Assembly (NCBI GenBank): GCA_038363925.1
Contig: JAQQWL010000006.1
Location: forward strand, 4,196,501 to 4,260,500
Direction: 5' to 3'
DNA: 64,000 nucleotides
Origin: Apiospora phragmitis
Lineage: Eukaryota > Ascomycota > Sordariomycetes > Amphisphaeriales > Apiosporaceae
The translations under genes and the position numbers were made by a program. The notes beneath the pieces are model-generated. The model was given only the letters and a program-made list of their open reading frames with translations. It searched no databases and was not told the origin of the DNA. Shown one piece after another: positions 59,929 to 64,000 of this stretch; the stretch's first letter is position 1, and every line of letters begins with the position of its first letter.

Positions 59929-61654
59929 ATGGAGAAACGGGGTGATACGGAAAAAATGGCGAATGATGACCCCTTCGTGGGTCACGGCAGACCCACACAG
60001 GGCGGAACTAAAGCCACCTCAGCGTTCGTCGGCGACGGCCATATAGACGTCGCAGCCCAGTACGCCAACCACTTCGCCGACAGTGGCGAGACGTACTCGC
60101 TCAGAGATGAGACGCGGCTGCGCTGGAAGCTCGATCTCCGCCTCGTGCCCCTGCTGTGGTTCAACGTGACCCTGGGGGCCATGGACAAGGTTACGACCTC
60201 GACCGCAGCCCTCTACAACTTCCGCCAGGATACCTGTCTCAACGGGGACAAGTACAGCTGGGTCGGTAGTGCTTTCTACGTGCGTACTGCTACCCCCACC
60301 CCGCCCTACCCAGTGCTTGGGCTCGGGGGAAGGGCTGGACCCAAAGACGCCGACGCTAATGTTATCAGTTTGGATACTTGATCTGGTGTCTACCGAGCGG
60401 CTCTATGCTCCAGAGATTTCCCTGGCCAAGGTGCTATGCGTGGTTCAGCTTCTATGGGGTTTCATCCTCATCGCGACGGGCTTCGCCCACAACTTTGCCA
60501 GCTTGATCGCCTTGCGGGTGCTGCTGGGGGCGTTGGAGGCTCCCATCGTACCTGGCAATTTCCTCATCCTCGGTAGTACGTATTAATACTATCCATTTCA
60601 ATACATTGCTGAAATCAGCCGTGATAACTCTGATGCATGATGAATTACAGTGTGGTACACGCGCGCCGAGCAACCCCTGCGCACCGGTCTGATGCTAACT
60701 GGACTGTCCGTCTGTTTTACCGGCCCCATCGGCTGGGGCGTCGGGTTCCTCCATGACGACCACCAGTGGCGTGCCATGTTCTGGATCACGGGCGGCATTA
60801 CCATTGCCTGGGCCGTCTTCATCGGCCTCCTTCTGCCCGACAACCCCGTTAAGGCCAATTTTCTGGAGTCGCGGGAAAAGGCCATTGCAATTGAGCGGTT
60901 GAGGGCGGACCAGACCGGCATCGAGAAGAAGAGGTTCAACAAGAAACAAATGATCGAGGCATTTACCGACCCCAAGACCTGGCTCATGTGTCTCTTTCAC
61001 CTCACGATTAGTATCCCTAACGGAGGCCTGACCAACTTCGGGCCTCTCGTCATCAAAGGACTGGGCTACACTTCGCAGCGATCCACACTGCTCATGATGC
61101 CGACGGGGGTGGTCCAGACCGTGGCCTCGTATTCATGTAATGGCGGGGTGTTCCTCTGCCTAAAGCATGCACCCAAGTACCAAACCCGCGTGGCATGGGT
61201 CCTGGTGGGCATTCTGGTCGGTCTTATCTCGACCATCTTCCTGCTCACGCTGGACCTGGACGACTACAACGGGAGGCTGGCGGCACTGTACATGGCCTAT
61301 TTCTACTTCGGATCCTACGTTGTGTCCCTCGGCATCAACACAGCGAACACGGCAGGCCACACCAAGAAGGTCACGACGAACGCCCTCATCTTCATTTCGT
61401 ACTGTGTCTCCAACATCGTGGCGCCGCAGTTCTTTCTTTCGAGTCAGGCCCCTGTCTACCCGCTCGGAATCGCCGCCATCCTCGGCAGTTATGTCCTATC
61501 GGTCATTTTCATCGTCTTATATGCGGCTTACTGCATCTGCGAGAACCGAAGGAGGGACCGAGTGGACGCGGCTGCCGGGGAAAGAGTTCATATGGATACA
61601 GACTTCAAGGACCTTACAGATAAGGAGAATGTGCACTTTAGATATGTCTGGTAG
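59929..61654 (+). pseudogene. MFS transporter of the allantoate-permease (Dal5-like) type, with a 1-bp frameshift
   Basis: Three exons are apparent (59929-60279, 60369-60572, 60651-61654). Exon 1 ends with the first transmembrane helix and SWVGSAFY; exon 2 continues FGYLIWCLPSGSMLQRF, typical of the anion:cation symporter branch of MFS. After a CCC at 60420-60422 the frame must shift by one base to continue with LAKVLCVVQLLWGFIL, LRVLLGALEAPIVPG and WYTRAEQPLRTG. Without the shift a stop follows within about 100 bp. Exon 3 supplies the remaining helices to a hydrophilic tail. The expected product is about 520 residues, a normal length. Such permeases import allantoate, nicotinate, pantothenate or similar acids; the substrate is not predictable. 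A one-base loss in a C run, or a sequencing error, explains the break. Confidence 0.78.
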
Positions 61655-62083
61655 GATTTATCTTGTTGCAATTCGTTGCATTTGTGGTGATGACCCCGGA
61701 CATAATCATACCTCTTGTGGGAAATACTGTCACACCAATCCATTTATTAGGATAAACAGGCTTCACATAATGACTTCGGGCACAGTAGATTTCAGTATGA
61801 TCTGTGTTAAAATTTACCTGCGTAAAGGGTGGGACAAAGTCTGCAGCTTGATATACAGCTGGATTAATAGTGATTGTTTATGTACATTAAGTACTTCGGT
61901 AGCCGAGAAGCTGGTTCTGTAATTGAAATTTTAAAAATTAAGGTGTGTAGAAACAATCAGGATAAGGCCTCTCCAGCAACACACGAGGAAGAACATTGTG
62001 TTTTGGCTGCCAACCAGAATCTCTTCGGATTTCTTTCATCCATCCGCTACTCATTTCTCATCCACCAACCAACCCATGACAAC
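61655..62083. other. Spacer with no supported gene
   Basis: Between the MFS stop and the next ATG. The downstream gene's frame is open upstream to 61874, but the sequence there is not conserved-looking. Confidence 0.45.
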
Positions 62084-63738
62084 ATGGCTGACCAAGCCAA
62101 CAACCACCAAGTACGCCAGTACAACGGTGTGCATGACCTCACTGAGAACGATGTCGATTGGTTCTTCCTAGAGTATCTGATCTGTATCCGCAACACAGAT
62201 CCAAACGCTGTCGAGGCCGATCTCGAGCATGGCGGCAAATATCGCCGGAACTACACGGTCTGGCTTGACAATGTATTCAGGGATGAATTCTGGAACAGCT
62301 CTATTGAGCCCACGGTTAGTACTATCTTCATGTTTATTGGATTTTTCTGGTCATTGACAAATTCGGCCACAGCCTCCCAGCGAGCCAAAGGAGAATGGCA
62401 TCGAAGGATGCGTGATTGTCGGCAAGTTCGAAGAGGTGAGAGACAGCATTCATATTGAATACCAGTCTATATATTATTGTACTAAATGTCGCAGGATCTT
62501 CCCAAAAGTGCTAAGAGCCATGCCAATTGGCTCAAAGTCGTGGGAGCACCAGTCCCAATTGCCGTAGCCGAGATGCCACGAACCACCGACTCTCAGCGCA
62601 AGAAGAACTGCCCAGCCTACCTGCGAACCCGAGTCGACAACCCGGGCGACAATCTCATCCATGAGTATCTCGACTCCAAGCTGCGCTGGGTTCCTGTCCA
62701 GTTCATCGCCTTTCGTGACGGCGATGTCCCCAGTGCGGCCACTAAAGCAGAGGCTATCATCCAGCAGGACGACTACCAGCAGCGAGTCTCTGTTAAGTGG
62801 AACTCAAGCGTGCTTATCTATCTCTTCCGCAAGAGATTGTGGCGTAATACGTATGTACAATACATGCTACGTTGTCATTATCCTTTAGCTAACTCGGTTT
62901 TCTCGTATAGCGTGACTGGAGGAGTACCTGCTGTGGCAGGCATGCGGGAATACACCGCCAACGATTACCGTATGACTCAGCTCATCAAGGGTATCAAGAA
63001 AGTTTGCGTTGGGGATGAGTTCAGAATTGAAGAGTAAGCGATCCTCTCCAATTGCGGGAAGAATACACACGCCTGACATTTCGCGACAACAGCTAAGTAC
63101 TTCGTGGCTCTTGCTGGCGCCCCCCGCCCTTCCGCCGGAAAATCCTCAGTATCAAGTGCGGCAACAGCGACACCGGCTACGGCCGGGCGCTCAGCGACGC
63201 CGCCCTCACCAAGCTCGCGCAGGCCTGCCCCGGCCTCCAGAACGCCGTGCTGGAGGCGTGCACGAGCATCACCGACAAGGGCCTCGTCTCGCTCCTGCAG
63301 CATTGCCCCGGCATGCGCACCGCCAGCATCACGGGGCACGACCGGGGCTGCGGCAGCGTCACCACCAAGGGTCTCGACACGCTCTGTAAGGATAAGACCC
63401 TCGGCGCCGCGCTCCGCAAGCTCCACCTCGTCGACCAGAACCTCAGCACCTCGGCCGTCAAGAAGCTGTCGAAGAAGCGGCAGGGCCTGGAGATTGCCGA
63501 GGGCACGACCGACGGGGACGGCATCGCCGCCCAGATGGTGGTCTCCATGGGCGGAGGCGGGTCTGTCACGACGTGGAAAGGCGGCAAGGCGGACGGCCAA
63601 TTTGATTCCGACGACGATCCGTACGGTGGTGGTGGCTTCGGTGCTTGGTCCCAACGAGGACGAGGCCGTGGCCGAGGTGGTCAACGTGGGCGCGGCGGGC
63701 AGCGGGGTCGCGGTGGACAGCGCGGACGAGGTGGGTAG
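62084..63738 (+). CDS. Protein with C-terminal AMN1-like leucine-rich repeats and RGG tail
   Basis: Five exons (62084-62314, 62385-62435, 62495-62850, 62911-63033, 63150-63738) join in phase to 449 residues. Introns are 70, 59, 60 and 116 bp. The N-terminus (VDWFFLEYLICIRN, LEHGGKYRRNYTVWLDNVF) and middle (NWLKVVGAP, KLRWVPVQFIAFRDGD) are unknown to me. From about 262 a leucine-rich repeat part follows (ALTKLAQACPGLQ, SITDKGLVSLLQHCPGM, TTKGLDTLCKD), typical of AMN1/F-box LRR proteins. The tail is Gly-rich with four RGG-type repeats (GRGGQRGRGGQ), a common RNA-binding feature. The junction between exons 3 and 5 is the weakest point. In 62911-63037 another frame (EEYLLWQACGNTPPTITV, then TGA) is also protein-like, so 62084-62975 and the LRR part might be two genes, the second incomplete. 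Confidence 0.5.
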
Positions 63739-64000
63739 GATGAGGATTGGAATTCCATGCAATCCTGTCTTGCAGACTTACCCTTTTAATCGCAGTGGCT
63801 TTGGGTCTTCAATTACACTGACGGCTGGGCCACTGCCCTCATTCTCAACTAGCAGGCAATTTGGGACAGAGTCCATCCTATCGGACTTGGTGTACAATAC
63901 TCCGTAGGACTAAATGATATTACTACACGGTCCAATTCAACTTGAATTCATCTATTACTTGTTTCATGTGTTGATCCCGAATGGCAGGTTCTGTTTTGAT
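63739..64000. other. 3' region after the LRR/RGG gene
   Basis: No further gene starts before the window ends. It presumably contains the 3' UTR. Confidence 0.5.

Overview
The window looks like a chromosome segment of a filamentous ascomycete (Pezizomycotina, probably Sordariomycetes). The evidence is short GT-AG introns of about 50-200 bp, a fungal hydrophobin, HET and Clr5 proteins, an Ole1-type desaturase carrying cytochrome b5, and AT-rich blocks whose repeats carry the C:G-to-T:A signature of repeat-induced point mutation (RIP). Balanced-composition gene islands alternate with AT-rich graveyards of mobile elements at about 1-17717, 21272-23131, 26740-28703 and 33078-40009.

Region 1-17717 is one nested stack. 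A pogo-type DNA transposon landed in a Clr5-domain gene and cut off its 3' end. A Ty3/Gypsy element (579-17029, target duplication CTAAT) landed in that transposon. A Fot1-like transposon then landed in the Gypsy left LTR, and a second Gypsy element (5436-12296, target duplication ATTAT) landed in its RNase H region. Region 21272-23131 is a lone Fot1-like element. Region 26956-28703 is another TIR element of the same superfamily holding a solo LTR. Region 31128-33073 is a nearly intact pogo element. It abuts, TA to TA, a larger RIP-degraded element (33078-40009) that has itself collected a full Fot1-like copy, a partial copy, a solo LTR and a sister-family element.

The genic islands hold: a truncated Clr5-type gene (17717-19577); a delta-9 fatty acid desaturase (23813-25390); a hydrophobin (41851-42286); an O-fucosyltransferase-like type II membrane protein (42923-44488); a small secreted protein (45911-46450); a RecQ helicase (47918-50204); a small GxIGKQFT-repeat protein (50520-50871); a PTR2/POT peptide transporter (52812-55004); a probable beta-trefoil (fascin-like) protein (56747-57632); a HET-domain pseudogene (58414-59444); an allantoate-permease-type MFS transporter with a 1-bp frameshift (59929-61654); and a protein with AMN1-like leucine-rich repeats and an RGG tail (62084-63738). 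These genes do not form an obvious pathway or secondary-metabolite cluster.

I saw no CRISPR array, rRNA, tRNA or defence island. The strongest signals are the nested transposon history and the recent or ongoing gene decay beside it. Exon boundaries were worked out by hand from splice signals and reading-frame phase.
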